Assembly: GCF_001650905.1 (NCBI RefSeq)
Contig: NZ_LXYG01000017.1
Location: 124,001-188,000, forward strand
DNA from: Balneola sp. EhC07
Lineage (GTDB): Bacteria > Bacteroidota > Rhodothermia > Balneolales > Balneolaceae
Direction of reading: 5' to 3'
DNA: 64,000 nt
The translations under genes and the position numbers were made by a program. This document shows positions 18,578 through 27,601 of this stretch, in pieces. Within the stretch, counting starts at the first letter, position 1. Every line of letters starts with the position of its first letter. The notes under the pieces are model-generated. The model did no database searches, was not told the origin of the DNA, and worked only from the letters and a program-made list of their open reading frames with translations.

Positions 18578-19255
18578 GTGGCAAAGCAAACCATTCTTGT
18601 AGTTGACGACGAAAAAGATCTCTTAGATTTAATTGAGTATAATCTCCGAAAGGAAGGGTTTAATGTGCTTAAAGCCGAAAATGGAGAAGAGGGTATTGCG
18701 ATGGCGAAAGAGCATAGTCCGGATTTGGTCTTGCTCGATATTATGATGCCGAAAATGGACGGATTGCAAGCGGTCGAAGTAATGAGAAAGGATGCTGAGC
18801 TTAAAAGAATTCCGATAATACTTCTAACAGCAAGAAGCGACGAGAAAACCGAGGTCGAAGGCTTAAACAAAGGTAGCGACGACTATATAACGAAGCCGAT
18901 TAGCACAACGAAGCTTATTTCAAGAATCAAAGCGGTGTTGAGAAGATTTGATGAAAAGGAAGAGGCCACCAACATTCTTGAAGTTCATAATATAACAATA
19001 GACAGAGATCGTTATATCGTATATAAAGACGGAGAAGAGTTTCATTTACCAAGAAAAGAATTTGAATTGCTTTTTTTCCTGGCCAGCAGAAAGGGAAAAG
19101 TTTTGGACAGACAAACTCTTTTAAACAAGGTTTGGGGCGACAATATTTATGTTGTTGATCGTACAGTTGATGTTCATGTTAGAAAAATAAGAGAGAAACT
19201 CGGGGATCATTATATTGAAACGGTAAAGGGTGTCGGATATAGATTTAAAGAATGA
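18578..19255 (+). CDS. OmpR/PhoB-family response regulator
   Basis: A 225-residue regulator starting at GTG 18578 (ahead of AKQTILVVDDEK). The receiver domain (1-120) has the acidic pair DDE, the phosphoacceptor Asp in LVLLDIMMPKMDG, Thr in LLTARSDE and Lys in ITKPIS. The C-terminal winged helix includes LPRKEFELLFFLASRKGKVLDR and VDVHVRKIREKLG. It overlaps the kinase gene by four bases, so the two are a co-expressed pair. PhoB-like control of phosphate genes is plausible but no pho genes are nearby. Confidence 0.9.
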   Translation: MAKQTILVVDDEKDLLDLIEYNLRKEGFNVLKAENGEEGIAMAKEHSPDLVLLDIMMPKMDGLQAVEVMRKDAELKRIPIILLTARSDEKTEVEGLNKGSDDYITKPISTTKLISRIKAVLRRFDEKEEATNILEVHNITIDRDRYIVYKDGEEFHLPRKEFELLFFLASRKGKVLDRQTLLNKVWGDNIYVVDRTVDVHVRKIREKLGDHYIETVKGVGYRFKE

Positions 19256-20322
19256 CTGCATCAAAAAAGAAAAAAGTTTGGCTTTTTAAGCTGGGATTAA
19301 GGATAGCCCTGTATTCTTCTCTGGCGTCAGGGGCGTCTTCTTTTTTAGTTCTTATCATCTTTTCCGGACTTTCCTTATTAAACTCTTTTTTAGCAGCTTT
19401 CGGTATAGCTATTCTTGTATTGCTGATTTCCTACTTCTTCAATTATAAGTTACAGTATAACAGACTCAACAAGCTCGAGGAAATTTCGCGTAATATTTCC
19501 AAAAAAAGGTTTGCGGAATATCAGGATATAACAACCAATTATAGTGATGAGATTGATTATCTGGTTAAACATTTTGTGAAATCAAGCCGAACTATAGAAA
19601 GAGAAATCCAGCGGTTGAACAGAATTGAAAACTACAGGAAAGAATTTATTGGCGATATATCTCATGAATTAAAGACGCCAATTTTTGCAATCCAGGGATT
19701 TGTAGAAACACTTTTAAACGGTGCGCTAGAAGATGAAGACGTAAACCGGGAATTCCTTAAAAAAACAATGAGGAATGTTAATAGGTTGATCTATCTGACA
19801 AAAGACTTAATGGAAATATCCAAGCTTGAAACAGGAGAGCTGAAGTCTGACATGGAGCCATTTTATCTGTACGAAGTAATACACGATGTGATAGACAGCT
19901 TGCACCATAAAGCGGAAAGAGATGAGGTGGCCTTAATATTAAATGACTTTGATAAGAATATTCAGGTAAAGGCTGACAAGAACCAAATTAAACAGGTGCT
20001 CATAAACCTAATTGAGAATGGTGTTAAGTACAATATAAAGGGCGGTAAAGTAGAAATAGATGTGGTAAACTTTAAAAAAGATAAGAACAGGGTTTTGCTG
20101 ATCGTTAAGGACACAGGTATTGGGATTGACGAAGCAGATCTTCCAAGAGTAACGGAGAGATTCTTCAGAGTAGATAAATCAAGGTCCAGAGAAAGAGGCG
20201 GAACAGGGCTGGGCCTGGCGATAGTTAAACATATAATAGAAGCCCACAGAGAGCAGTTATATTTTGATAGCAAGGTCAATGAAGGCACCACTTTCAAATT
20301 TACTCTTCGTAAAGTTCATTAA
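19252..20322 (+). CDS. PhoR-like sensor histidine kinase
   Basis: A 356-residue inner membrane kinase with two N-terminal membrane helices (about residues 14-35 and 38-60) separated by almost no periplasmic loop, so the stimulus is likely membrane- or partner-derived. A HAMP-like linker (about 65-115) leads to the HisKA box FIGDISHELKTPIFAIQGF with the phosphorylated His. The HATPase region has NLIENGVKYN, DTGIGIDEADLPRVTERFFRVDKSRS and GTGLGLAIVK. No PAS domain is seen, unlike E. coli PhoR. It is translationally coupled to the regulator upstream. Confidence 0.88.
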   Translation: MTASKKKKVWLFKLGLRIALYSSLASGASSFLVLIIFSGLSLLNSFLAAFGIAILVLLISYFFNYKLQYNRLNKLEEISRNISKKRFAEYQDITTNYSDEIDYLVKHFVKSSRTIEREIQRLNRIENYRKEFIGDISHELKTPIFAIQGFVETLLNGALEDEDVNREFLKKTMRNVNRLIYLTKDLMEISKLETGELKSDMEPFYLYEVIHDVIDSLHHKAERDEVALILNDFDKNIQVKADKNQIKQVLINLIENGVKYNIKGGKVEIDVVNFKKDKNRVLLIVKDTGIGIDEADLPRVTERFFRVDKSRSRERGGTGLGLAIVKHIIEAHREQLYFDSKVNEGTTFKFTLRKVH

Positions 20323-20375
20323 GAATACAAGAATTCATACCTTAAGGTTTTACTAACATCAGAAGAGATCTTTAA

Positions 20376-21461
20376 ATGGTATATGCAGTTATAATGGCGG
20401 GCGGTTCGGGAACACGATTCTGGCCAAAAAGCACCAAAAAATATCCAAAGCAGTTTTTGAATTTGTTTGGTCAAGGAACAATGATTCAAAACACCGCTGA
20501 ACGAGTAAAAGAGTTGATTCCGCAGGAGCGGATACTCGTAGTAACAAACGATGACTATGTTGATATAGTAAAAGAGCAACTTCCGAAAGTTCCTGACACA
20601 AATATAGTGGGGGAGCCTGTTGCAAAAAACACGGCTCCTTGTGTTGCTATAGCCGCAGAGCTTTTAATAAAACAAGATCCGGATGCTGTAATGGTAGTCC
20701 TTCCTGCAGACCATCACATTACTAACCCGGAGGAATTCAGAAGAGTTTTAAAAACTGCAATTGAAAAGGCGGAGTCAGGAGACGACCTGGTAACAATAGG
20801 TATAAAACCCGACAGACCGGAAACAGGGTTTGGCTATATCCACGCTGACAGCTCTGTTGCAGAAGAAATTGCTGATAATAATGTCGAAAAAGTAAGAGCA
20901 TTTAAGGAAAAGCCTGACCTGGTTAAAGCTCAGGAGTTTTTGGACTCAGGAGATTACTACTGGAACAGTGGAATGTTTATTTGGAGAGCGGATACCGTTC
21001 TGAATGAAGTTAAGAATCAACTTCCTGAGATGTTTGAGTTGCTTAAATTAAATTCACAGGATTTATATACAGATTTACACAAAGCTGCGGTAAACGAGTT
21101 TTATCAGGACTGCGAATCTATCTCAATTGATTATGGGGTGATGGAGGGAGCAAAAAGTGTTTTTGTGGTTCCCGGAGAGTTTGGTTGGAATGATGTAGGA
21201 AGCTGGACAGCGGTTTACGATCTTGGAGAAAAGAATAAAGATGGTAATTCTATCCAGGCAGTTAACGTTACATTTACGGGTTCTCAAAAAAATCTGGTTG
21301 TTTCTAATTCCGGTAAGATGATATCACTTGTGGGAATGGAAAATACAGCCGTTGTTGAAACAGATGACGCCATTCTTATATGTGACCTTAATCAGGCGCA
21401 AGGAGTTAAGGAGATAGTGGAGCAGCTCAAAACGAACGAAGAACTAAAGAAGTTTCTTTAA
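20376..21461 (+). CDS. manC: Mannose-1-phosphate guanylyltransferase
   Basis: A 361-residue nucleotidyltransferase making GDP-mannose from mannose-1-phosphate and GTP for surface polysaccharides. The signature is MAGGSGTRFWPKST near the N terminus, then FKEKPD and YYWNSGMFIW. It lacks the C-terminal phosphomannose isomerase domain of the bifunctional type, so it is the short monofunctional form common in Bacteroidota. Its TAA stop shares the TTAA sequence with the stop of the convergent MBL gene. Confidence 0.9.
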   Translation: MVYAVIMAGGSGTRFWPKSTKKYPKQFLNLFGQGTMIQNTAERVKELIPQERILVVTNDDYVDIVKEQLPKVPDTNIVGEPVAKNTAPCVAIAAELLIKQDPDAVMVVLPADHHITNPEEFRRVLKTAIEKAESGDDLVTIGIKPDRPETGFGYIHADSSVAEEIADNNVEKVRAFKEKPDLVKAQEFLDSGDYYWNSGMFIWRADTVLNEVKNQLPEMFELLKLNSQDLYTDLHKAAVNEFYQDCESISIDYGVMEGAKSVFVVPGEFGWNDVGSWTAVYDLGEKNKDGNSIQAVNVTFTGSQKNLVVSNSGKMISLVGMENTAVVETDDAILICDLNQAQGVKEIVEQLKTNEELKKFL

Positions 21462-22219
21462 TCGACTTCAATTACTTGTTGGTCATAGGCTAAATTTATA
21501 TTGTCAGGCAACTTTTTGTTTGATGGCTCATGATCAACATAGCTATTCATATGAATAAGGTAACCGCGTGGAACTTCGAGTTCATTGATGAGGTCAGCGG
21601 CTTGAGGGATAGTAAGATGAGTTGGGTGTTCGGGCTCCCATCTTAGCCCGCTGATAACAATTACTTTAGATCCACGAATCAGTTCTTTAGTAGACTCGGG
21701 GATTTCTTTCACATCAGTTAGGTAGCACAAGTCGTTGATCCTAAACCCCAGAATTTTCAGGTCTCCGTGAAAACAAGGAAGAGGGGTTATCTCGATATCA
21801 TTTAAATAAAAAGTTTTTGATGCTTCAATCAGGTCTAATGAAGTAGAACCCAGATATTTATTCTCTCCAAACAAGTAATCAAAACGAGATCTTATCGATT
21901 CTATGCAAGAAGCCGAAGTGTATAAAGGAATGGAGCTTTCCTGAACATAATTATATGCTCTCAGGTCATCTAGTCCAGTCACATGATCCATATGTTCATG
22001 GGTTATAAGAACGCCGTCGATCTTCCTTATTCTTGAACGGATGCTTTGAATGCGAAACTCCGGTCCCGCATCTATTAAAATGGAAGTATCTTTAGTTTGT
22101 ATCCAGGCAGAACACCTTGTGCGAGTATTTCTCGGATCCTTAGAAAACCGGTTCGCCCCGAAGCCTCCCGCAACCGGTACGCCCATAGAAGTTCCAGTAC
22201 CAAGAAAAGTTAATTTCAT
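21458..22219 (-). CDS. MBL-fold metallohydrolase (PhnP/cyclic phosphodiesterase-like)
   Basis: A 253-residue metallo-beta-lactamase-fold protein. It starts MKLTFLGTGTSMGVPV, shows an AGPEFRIQ region, and has the metal box THEHMDHVTGLDDLRAY plus later His (CFHGD) and Asp (YLTDVKEI). The long internal insertion and starting GTGTSxGVP motif are seen in PhnP-like phosphodiesterases, but there is no phn context here, so the substrate is uncertain. Its ATG overlaps the stop of the upstream gene by one base. Confidence 0.8.
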   Translation of the reverse strand: MKLTFLGTGTSMGVPVAGGFGANRFSKDPRNTRTRCSAWIQTKDTSILIDAGPEFRIQSIRSRIRKIDGVLITHEHMDHVTGLDDLRAYNYVQESSIPLYTSASCIESIRSRFDYLFGENKYLGSTSLDLIEASKTFYLNDIEITPLPCFHGDLKILGFRINDLCYLTDVKEIPESTKELIRGSKVIVISGLRWEPEHPTHLTIPQAADLINELEVPRGYLIHMNSYVDHEPSNKKLPDNINLAYDQQVIEVD

Positions 22220-22518
22220 TATAAAAAATCCAGTTCGTCAATAGAGCTTCGGGGAGAAAGAACTAATCTTTCCCATAAAATATTCAATTCCTTTTTGACA
22301 GCAGGCTTTATATAGATGGCGCTCAAGTCAATATCGCTAAGTATTCTGGCAATAGTCCCGACTTGTGACTCAATCGGTTTGTTTTTATTGATGATGACCA
22401 AGCGGTCGCCTTCAATTACGCAGTTATTCCCTCTAAATGAGCCGCGCTCTTTTCTTAATGTGTAATTACACTGTTCTAAAAGTTGTTCTAGTTCCAGTAG
22501 GAGTTTGTCGGGTTTCAA
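22219..22518 (-). CDS. Conserved hypothetical protein
   Basis: A 99-residue cytoplasmic protein with no signal, membrane helix or catalytic motif. It is leucine- and glutamate-rich at the N terminus (LLLELEQLLEQCNYTL) with a central beta section containing GDRLVIINKNKP. The gene is tightly packed: it overlaps the outer membrane protein stop by 4 bp and the MBL start by 1 bp, so it is almost certainly real and co-translated. Function is unknown. Confidence 0.7.
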   Translation of the reverse strand: MKPDKLLLELEQLLEQCNYTLRKERGSFRGNNCVIEGDRLVIINKNKPIESQVGTIARILSDIDLSAIYIKPAVKKELNILWERLVLSPRSSIDELDFL

Positions 22519-23231
22519 AGCGAAATTCCTAGTGTTATTCTATGGTATAAAAGGTCATAATCAAAATCATCTGAATCAAGGTCGTACGAAGAGAATTTAT
22601 AATCATAACCAAGACTAATGCTCCGACTTTTAATAAGGTTCAGAAAATTAAGACGCGCTCTAACTAAAAGACTTTTATTTGACCCTCCGAAAAGTCCTCC
22701 TCTCGAATTACTGAAACCGTAAGAAGGAATCCCTTCAACTGAGAAAGAAAGTCTTTCAGGAATTTGGGCAGAAACAAAGGCTCCGGCTCCAAAAGCAAAA
22801 ACAGTTTGGCTAAAATCATTATTCTCTTGTTCATTTTGAACATTCACAAGGCTTGAGCTTAAGCCGAAGGGAATACCGAGCTGAAACGTACGCGTTCGTA
22901 CAAAAGAGAAGTGATTAAGGTAGTCTATACCTAGGTTCAAATAACGTTCATTGCCCGATGTTGTTAGCCCGTTAACAAAACTTAAAGAAGCGCTCAGAGA
23001 TGTGTTCTCAAAGAAAAAAGTTAGTGCCGGTGATTCAAAGTCTAGTCTTTGCTGATTCGGCAGGTTGCTACTATTTCCTGTGTAGTTAAAATCTACCAGG
23101 CTGTATCCAATTCTAAAATAGCTTGAAGAAGCGGGCTCTCGCTGTTGAGTTTGTCCGCCTACAGAAAACATTTGAGCGTAAGCCGGGGAATAGGCGGTTA
23201 TTAAAAATAATAAAACAAGAATATTTTTCAT
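22515..23231 (-). CDS. Outer membrane beta-barrel protein
   Basis: A 238-residue protein with a classic signal peptide (residues 1-19, ending SPAYAQ). The mature part has alternating hydrophobic strands with aromatic residues and ends in YHRITLGISL, typical of a C-terminal barrel strand. No named family was recognised. It is the first gene of the minus-strand three-gene operon with the 99-residue protein and the MBL hydrolase. Confidence 0.7.
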   Translation of the reverse strand: MKNILVLLFLITAYSPAYAQMFSVGGQTQQREPASSSYFRIGYSLVDFNYTGNSSNLPNQQRLDFESPALTFFFENTSLSASLSFVNGLTTSGNERYLNLGIDYLNHFSFVRTRTFQLGIPFGLSSSLVNVQNEQENNDFSQTVFAFGAGAFVSAQIPERLSFSVEGIPSYGFSNSRGGLFGGSNKSLLVRARLNFLNLIKSRSISLGYDYKFSSYDLDSDDFDYDLLYHRITLGISL

Positions 23232-23290
23232 TGGAACTAACTTAATTAAATATACATTTAAAGGTAAACGATAAATAACGGCAATATTTC

Positions 23291-23836
23291 ATGAAAATAG
23301 GATTAATTTTTATTCTGACATTAGTGTTTGGGTCAGCTCACTTCAGTTCAAACTCAATTTATGACTTCAAAGCAGAAAACATTGACGGTAAAATGATCTC
23401 TCTGGATTCCTATGAAGGAAAAGCGATCTTGATCGTAAATGTTGCATCCAAGTGTGGATATACTCCTCAGTACGAAGGATTACAATCTTTATATGAGGAG
23501 TACAAAGATGAAGGCCTTGTTATATTGGGATTCCCTGCAAACAATTTTAAAGGACAAGAGCCGGGAACCGATGAGGAGATAAAACAATTCTGTACTCTCG
23601 AGTATGGTGTTGAGTTTCCAATGTTCTCAAAGGTTTCAGTTAAGGGTGATGATCAGGCTGAACTATTTACCTATCTTACCGCTCTGGATAACCCGGATTT
23701 TAAAGGAGATATAAAATGGAACTTCGAAAAATTCCTTATCTCAAAAGAAGGAAATCTTACCCGAAGGTTCAGAAGCCAAACAAAGCCACAAAGTGATGAG
23801 TTGGTGACAGCCATCGAAAATGAGCTCTCAAAATAA
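23291..23836 (+). CDS. Glutathione peroxidase-family protein, exported
   Basis: A 181-residue protein with an N-terminal hydrophobic signal (about 1-20), so it probably acts in the periplasm. The GPx core shows NVASKCGYTPQYEGL with the peroxidatic Cys near residue 54, GFPANNFKGQEPG, and the Trp-Asn pair in KWNFEKFLI. The Gln of the classic Cys/Gln/Trp/Asn tetrad (NQF in most enzymes) is replaced by Asn (NNF). Most bacterial members use thioredoxin rather than glutathione as reductant. It is transcribed alone. Confidence 0.88.
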   Translation: MKIGLIFILTLVFGSAHFSSNSIYDFKAENIDGKMISLDSYEGKAILIVNVASKCGYTPQYEGLQSLYEEYKDEGLVILGFPANNFKGQEPGTDEEIKQFCTLEYGVEFPMFSKVSVKGDDQAELFTYLTALDNPDFKGDIKWNFEKFLISKEGNLTRRFRSQTKPQSDELVTAIENELSK

Positions 23837-23906
23837 ATATTAAAAAGATTTCAATAAATGGTTGACTTACTTTGATAATCAACCGTATATTTAGTGCTCT
23901 CAATTA

Positions 23907-23980
23907 GGTCCGGTAGTTCAGTTGGTTAGAACGCCTGCCTGTCACGCAGGAGGTCGAGGGTTCGAGTCCCTTCCGGATCG
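23907..23980 (+). tRNA. tRNA-Asp (GUC)
   Basis: A 74-nt cloverleaf without encoded CCA. The acceptor arms GGTCCGG and CCGGATC pair with one G-U. The anticodon arm CCTGC-CTGTCAC-GCAGG gives anticodon GTC, and the T arm GAGGG-TTCGAGT-CCCTT ends in discriminator G. It is followed immediately by a strong terminator. Confidence 0.95.
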
Positions 23981-23981
23981 C

Positions 23982-24020
23982 AAACCCCTCACATAAAGTT
24001 TATGTGAGGGGTTTTTTTGT
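23982..24020 (+). terminator. Intrinsic terminator after tRNA-Asp
   Basis: A long stem AAACCCCTCACATAAA pairs with TTTATGTGAGGGGTTT and runs into seven T residues, two bases after the tRNA. Confidence 0.92.
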
Positions 24021-24057
24021 TTGTATATTTCAAGTCCAATAAAAGAGAAAGAGTCTC

Positions 24058-25944
24058 ATGTCTTCTATTTACCCTTCTTACGATGTGATTGTTGTTGGAG
24101 CAGGGCACGCAGGTAGCGAAGCCGCTGCCGCCGCTGCACAATTAGGATCAAAGACCTTATTAATAACAATGAATCTGGAAGCCATTGCGAAAATGTCTTG
24201 CAACCCGGCAATGGGTGGGGTTGCAAAAGGACAGCTTGTTAGAGAGATCGACGCTCTGGGAGGACTTTCAGGAATAGTTAGCGACGCTTCAGGCGTGCAG
24301 TTTAAAATGCTCAACAAAAGTAAGGGTCCGGCAATGTGGAGCCCGAGATGCCAAAGCGACCGAATGCTTTACGCTCAGAAAATGAGAGAATTGCTCGAAC
24401 AAAAAGAGAATCTATTTTTCCGTCAGGACAACGTTGTTGATCTCATTTTCACCGAAGATAATAAGGTCGAGGGAGTAGTCACCCAAACAGGGCAGAAGTT
24501 TTACTCTAAAAGTGTAGTCCTTACAAGTGGCACCTTCTTAAACGGATTGATTCATATTGGCGATAGTAACTATGGGGGAGGTCGATCTGGAGAGAGGGCA
24601 TCTGTTGGTATTTCTGCCGCTCTAGAAAACAAGGGCTTCCTTGTAGGCCGTTTAAAAACAGGTACTCCGCCCCGGGTGGATGGTCGTTCAATAGATTATT
24701 CAGTGCTGGAAGTTCAAGACGGCGATGAGAATCCGACTCCTTTTTCTTTCTTAACAAAAAAGCTTCCTGCGCAAGAAGATCAATTAACTTGCTGGATTGG
24801 CTATACAAACAATAGCGTTCATGAGGTTCTGAAAAAGGGATTTGACAGAAGCCCGATGTTTAACGGAAGGATCAAGTCCACAGGACCGCGATATTGTCCT
24901 AGTATTGAGGATAAGATCAATAGATTTGCAGATCGTGACAGGCATCAGCTTTTTCTGGAGCCGGAGGGATGGAATACTTATGAAATGTATCTGAATGGTT
25001 TTTCAACTTCTCTTCCTGAAGACATTCAGCTGGAGGCGTTGAAAACAATACCCGGTTTTGAAAATGTAGTAATGCTACGTCCGGGCTATGCAATTGAATA
25101 CGATTACTTCCCGCCGCATCAAATTAAAAGAACGCTGGAAACAAAGAGAGTAAGCGGTTTGTATTTTGCAGGCCAAATAAACGGAACTACCGGTTATGAA
25201 GAAGCGGCCTGTCAGGGATTGATGGCCGGGATTAATGCTGCGCTGAAAGTACAGAGCAAAGAACCGTTAATTCTCAAAAGGTCTGAAGCATATATTGGAG
25301 TGTTGATCGACGATCTGATCAACAAGGGGACTGAAGAACCTTACAGAATGTTTACTTCCAGGGCAGAGCATAGAATTTTATTGAGGCAAGACAACGCTGA
25401 CCTTAGGTTAACTGAGATTGGCTACAAGATTGGTCTCGCAAGCAAAGAGAGGCTTGACAAAGTCCTCGAAAAGAAATCAGAACTGAATCGTGTGCTGGAT
25501 ATATTATCAAACCAAACGGTTAGACCGGAAGCTTTGAACGCAAAACTTAAAGAGCTTGGAACTACTGGTTTGAACCAACCGGTGAAAGCGGAAACGGTAT
25601 TGGCAAGGCCTCAGGTTTCTCTGTTTGATATGATGAGCGCGGACACAGATCTGAATAGTTGCATCGAAGAAGTTACTACAAACAACTATGTTCTTGAGCA
25701 AGCGGAAATACAAGTCAAGTACTCGGGCTATATTCAAAAAGAGTTTGAAATGGTAGAAGAGTTGGCTCAGAAGGAAAACACGCCAATCCCTTCTTCTTTA
25801 GATTATTCAAAAATAAAGAGCTTGTCCTCTGAGGGCTTGCAAAAAATGTCAAAAATAAAACCGGAAACCATCGGGCAGGCGAGTAGGATAAGCGGAGTGT
25901 CGGCAAGTGATGTGTCTGTGCTAATGGTTTACCTTAAGGGGTGA
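24058..25944 (+). CDS. mnmG: tRNA uridine-5-carboxymethylaminomethyl modification enzyme MnmG
   Basis: A 628-residue FAD enzyme that with MnmE modifies wobble uridine 34 of several tRNAs. The FAD motif is [20 protein letters not shown], followed by the signature [32 protein letters not shown] and the second GidA signature around [18 protein letters not shown]. The C-terminal helical domain, which interacts with MnmE and tRNA, is complete. It is followed 7 bp later by rsmG, an arrangement (gidA-gidB) often found near replication origins. Confidence 0.97.
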   Translation: MSSIYPSYDVIVVGAGHAGSEAAAAAAQLGSKTLLITMNLEAIAKMSCNPAMGGVAKGQLVREIDALGGLSGIVSDASGVQFKMLNKSKGPAMWSPRCQSDRMLYAQKMRELLEQKENLFFRQDNVVDLIFTEDNKVEGVVTQTGQKFYSKSVVLTSGTFLNGLIHIGDSNYGGGRSGERASVGISAALENKGFLVGRLKTGTPPRVDGRSIDYSVLEVQDGDENPTPFSFLTKKLPAQEDQLTCWIGYTNNSVHEVLKKGFDRSPMFNGRIKSTGPRYCPSIEDKINRFADRDRHQLFLEPEGWNTYEMYLNGFSTSLPEDIQLEALKTIPGFENVVMLRPGYAIEYDYFPPHQIKRTLETKRVSGLYFAGQINGTTGYEEAACQGLMAGINAALKVQSKEPLILKRSEAYIGVLIDDLINKGTEEPYRMFTSRAEHRILLRQDNADLRLTEIGYKIGLASKERLDKVLEKKSELNRVLDILSNQTVRPEALNAKLKELGTTGLNQPVKAETVLARPQVSLFDMMSADTDLNSCIEEVTTNNYVLEQAEIQVKYSGYIQKEFEMVEELAQKENTPIPSSLDYSKIKSLSSEGLQKMSKIKPETIGQASRISGVSASDVSVLMVYLKG

Positions 25945-25959
25945 GTTTCACGTGGAACA
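25944..25959. other. parS-like site at the mnmG/rsmG junction
   Basis: AGTTTCACGTGGAACA matches the near-universal bacterial parS palindrome TGTTTCACGTGAAACA (variants TGTTCCACGTGGAACA) at all but the first base if the degenerate positions are allowed. The GTG start codon of rsmG lies in its centre. ParB binding is inferred from the motif alone. Confidence 0.7.
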
Positions 25960-26599
25960 TTCGATCCGTTACATAACAAAAGAAGAGCAGGGTCGAATTG
26001 AGTCTTTGTATGATGAAAACAAAGAAGAGCTGAGCGCTTATGTTGAGCGGCTTCTTTGGTGGAATTCTAAAATAAATCTTGTGAGCAGAGATGTTTCACG
26101 TGAAACTCTGAAGAAACACGTGAAGCATAGTCTGTACACTTCTTTGTTCGAAAGTTATCGGGAGAGCGGTTTTTTTATTGATACCGGTTCCGGGGGTGGC
26201 TTGCCGGGCTTGCCGCTTTCGTTATGTTTTAAGAATAAGCAAATTGAGATCAATGACATTGTTTCCAAGAAGGTTTTTGCGGTTAATGACATGATATTGG
26301 GTTTGAATCTTTCTGATCGGGTTAAGGGTCGACAGGGAGATGTTCGTGAGATGCGCTGGGACAAAGAAGCGATAATTATTACAAAACACGCCTTTAAGAT
26401 TGACCAGCTTTATAGTATGGTAAAGGAAAAAAAATGGAGCAAGATCATTTTTCTTAAGGGGTATGAAGAGGCGGTCGAAGAAGCGAAAAACCTAAATGGT
26501 TCTTTTAAATTAAGCATAATTAAACTGGATGATAAGTTTATGGATCCGTTTTATGAGGGGAAGGGAGTTGTAGAGCTAAGCAGGGGTGCGAATGAATAG
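25952..26599 (+). CDS. rsmG: 16S rRNA (guanine-N7)-methyltransferase RsmG
   Basis: A 215-residue SAM-dependent enzyme methylating G527 of 16S rRNA. The GTG start is supported by a Shine-Dalgarno-like AAGGGG about 10 bp upstream and by the 7-bp gap after mnmG. The family motifs WNSKINLVSR and FIDTGSGGGLPGLPLS (SAM site) and a later IIITKHAFKID are present. Two parS-like sites lie at the start codon and within codons ~47-52. The 3' end overlaps the next gene. Confidence 0.94.
   Translation: MEHSIRYITKEEQGRIESLYDENKEELSAYVERLLWWNSKINLVSRDVSRETLKKHVKHSLYTSLFESYRESGFFIDTGSGGGLPGLPLSLCFKNKQIEINDIVSKKVFAVNDMILGLNLSDRVKGRQGDVREMRWDKEAIIITKHAFKIDQLYSMVKEKKWSKIIFLKGYEEAVEEAKNLNGSFKLSIIKLDDKFMDPFYEGKGVVELSRGANE
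26092..26107. other. parS-like site inside rsmG
   Basis: TGTTTCACGTGAAACT differs from the classical parS only at the last base. Its centre is 148 bp from the site at the mnmG/rsmG junction. A weaker half-match (ACACGTGAAGC) follows near 26117. No parA/parB genes occur in the window. Confidence 0.75.
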
Positions 26600-27530
26600 T
26601 TCTGAGAGAAGATTGAAATTAATGTTGATGCTTCAACAGGGGAGAGATCGTAAGACTGTTCAGGAATTCGCGGATTACTTCGACGTAAGTAAAAGAACTA
26701 TATTCAGGGATTTCAATGCTTTACAGGAGATCAATGTACCCATCACCTGGGATAAATATAGTGGCTATGGGGTGATGCCTGGATTTAAAATACCACCACT
26801 CATGTTTTCGTCTCATGAGTTGGCAACCATTATTGTGGGGCTTAATTTTGTAAAATCACAGATCGATGCCAGACTTGTAGAGGATGCAAAGGGGGTTGAG
26901 GTAAAAATAAAAAATGTGCTTCCGGATGAATTGAAAGATTTTATGACTTCTTTGCAAAAAAAGACGGTTGTAGATCCTTATCTGAAATTCGGTTCGGAGA
27001 AAAAGGAAGGGGGCAACTGGTATAAAATAAGTAGCGCGATTTCTCAGAAAAAGAGAATACAGTTTTTATACACGGCAAAATCCGGAGAGAAGAAAATCAG
27101 AAAAGTGGACCCTTACCTTTTGGTTTTTTATCAAGACCACTGGAATATGATCGGGTTTTCTCACCTTCGAGGAGATTTCAGGAACTTTATTCTTGATAGG
27201 GTGCGTGATATAGAAATTTTAGAAGAAGATTTTGTAGAAAAGAAGGAAATGTCCATAGAGGACTTAATTTTTAGATTTGACGGCGCGCAGCATAAAGTAG
27301 AGGTGTTACTAGATAAAGAAGGATATAAGCGGTTTAAGGCAAATCTCCCCACTAAAAATTTTAAGGTATTGGATGAAAAATCCGAAAAAATTAAAGTGAG
27401 CTTCGAAATTGAAAATCTGGAATTTATAAATGTGTGGTTACTCCAGTTCGGGAAACAGGTGAAAATTCTTTCTCCTCAGGAGTTGATTTCCAAGAGAAAG
27501 AAGCTTCTTAAGGAAATGTTGGAGCAGTAA
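26592..27530 (+). CDS. WYL-domain transcriptional regulator (YafY-like)
   Basis: About 312 residues. An N-terminal HTH (RKTVQEFADYFDVSKRTIFRDFNAL) is followed by a linker and a WYL domain (about 140-225, with KIRKVDPYLLVFYQDHWNMIGF) and a C-terminal WCX extension. I chose ATG 26592, preceded by GGGG at 26583-26586. A GTG two codons upstream is possible. It overlaps the end of rsmG by 8 bp. WYL regulators sense nucleic acids or nucleotides and often control stress or defence genes, but the target here is unknown. Confidence 0.88.
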   Translation: MNSSERRLKLMLMLQQGRDRKTVQEFADYFDVSKRTIFRDFNALQEINVPITWDKYSGYGVMPGFKIPPLMFSSHELATIIVGLNFVKSQIDARLVEDAKGVEVKIKNVLPDELKDFMTSLQKKTVVDPYLKFGSEKKEGGNWYKISSAISQKKRIQFLYTAKSGEKKIRKVDPYLLVFYQDHWNMIGFSHLRGDFRNFILDRVRDIEILEEDFVEKKEMSIEDLIFRFDGAQHKVEVLLDKEGYKRFKANLPTKNFKVLDEKSEKIKVSFEIENLEFINVWLLQFGKQVKILSPQELISKRKKLLKEMLEQ

Positions 27531-27545
27531 ATTATTCAGCATAAA

Positions 27546-27576
27546 AAAAGAGGTTTCATAAAATGAAACCTCTTTT
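27546..27576. terminator. Bidirectional terminator between the WYL regulator and gyrA
   Basis: The perfect 14-bp stem AAAAGAGGTTTCAT/ATGAAACCTCTTTT with a 3-base loop sits between convergent genes. Confidence 0.9.
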
Positions 27577-27601
27577 GAAAACCTCGAAAGTAAAAGAGGT
27601 T

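Noticed and set aside
25952-25990. A start of rsmG further downstream at an ATG to avoid the parS site
   Set aside because: The GTG has an AAGGGG site upstream and gives the expected N terminus. A downstream start would remove conserved residues.
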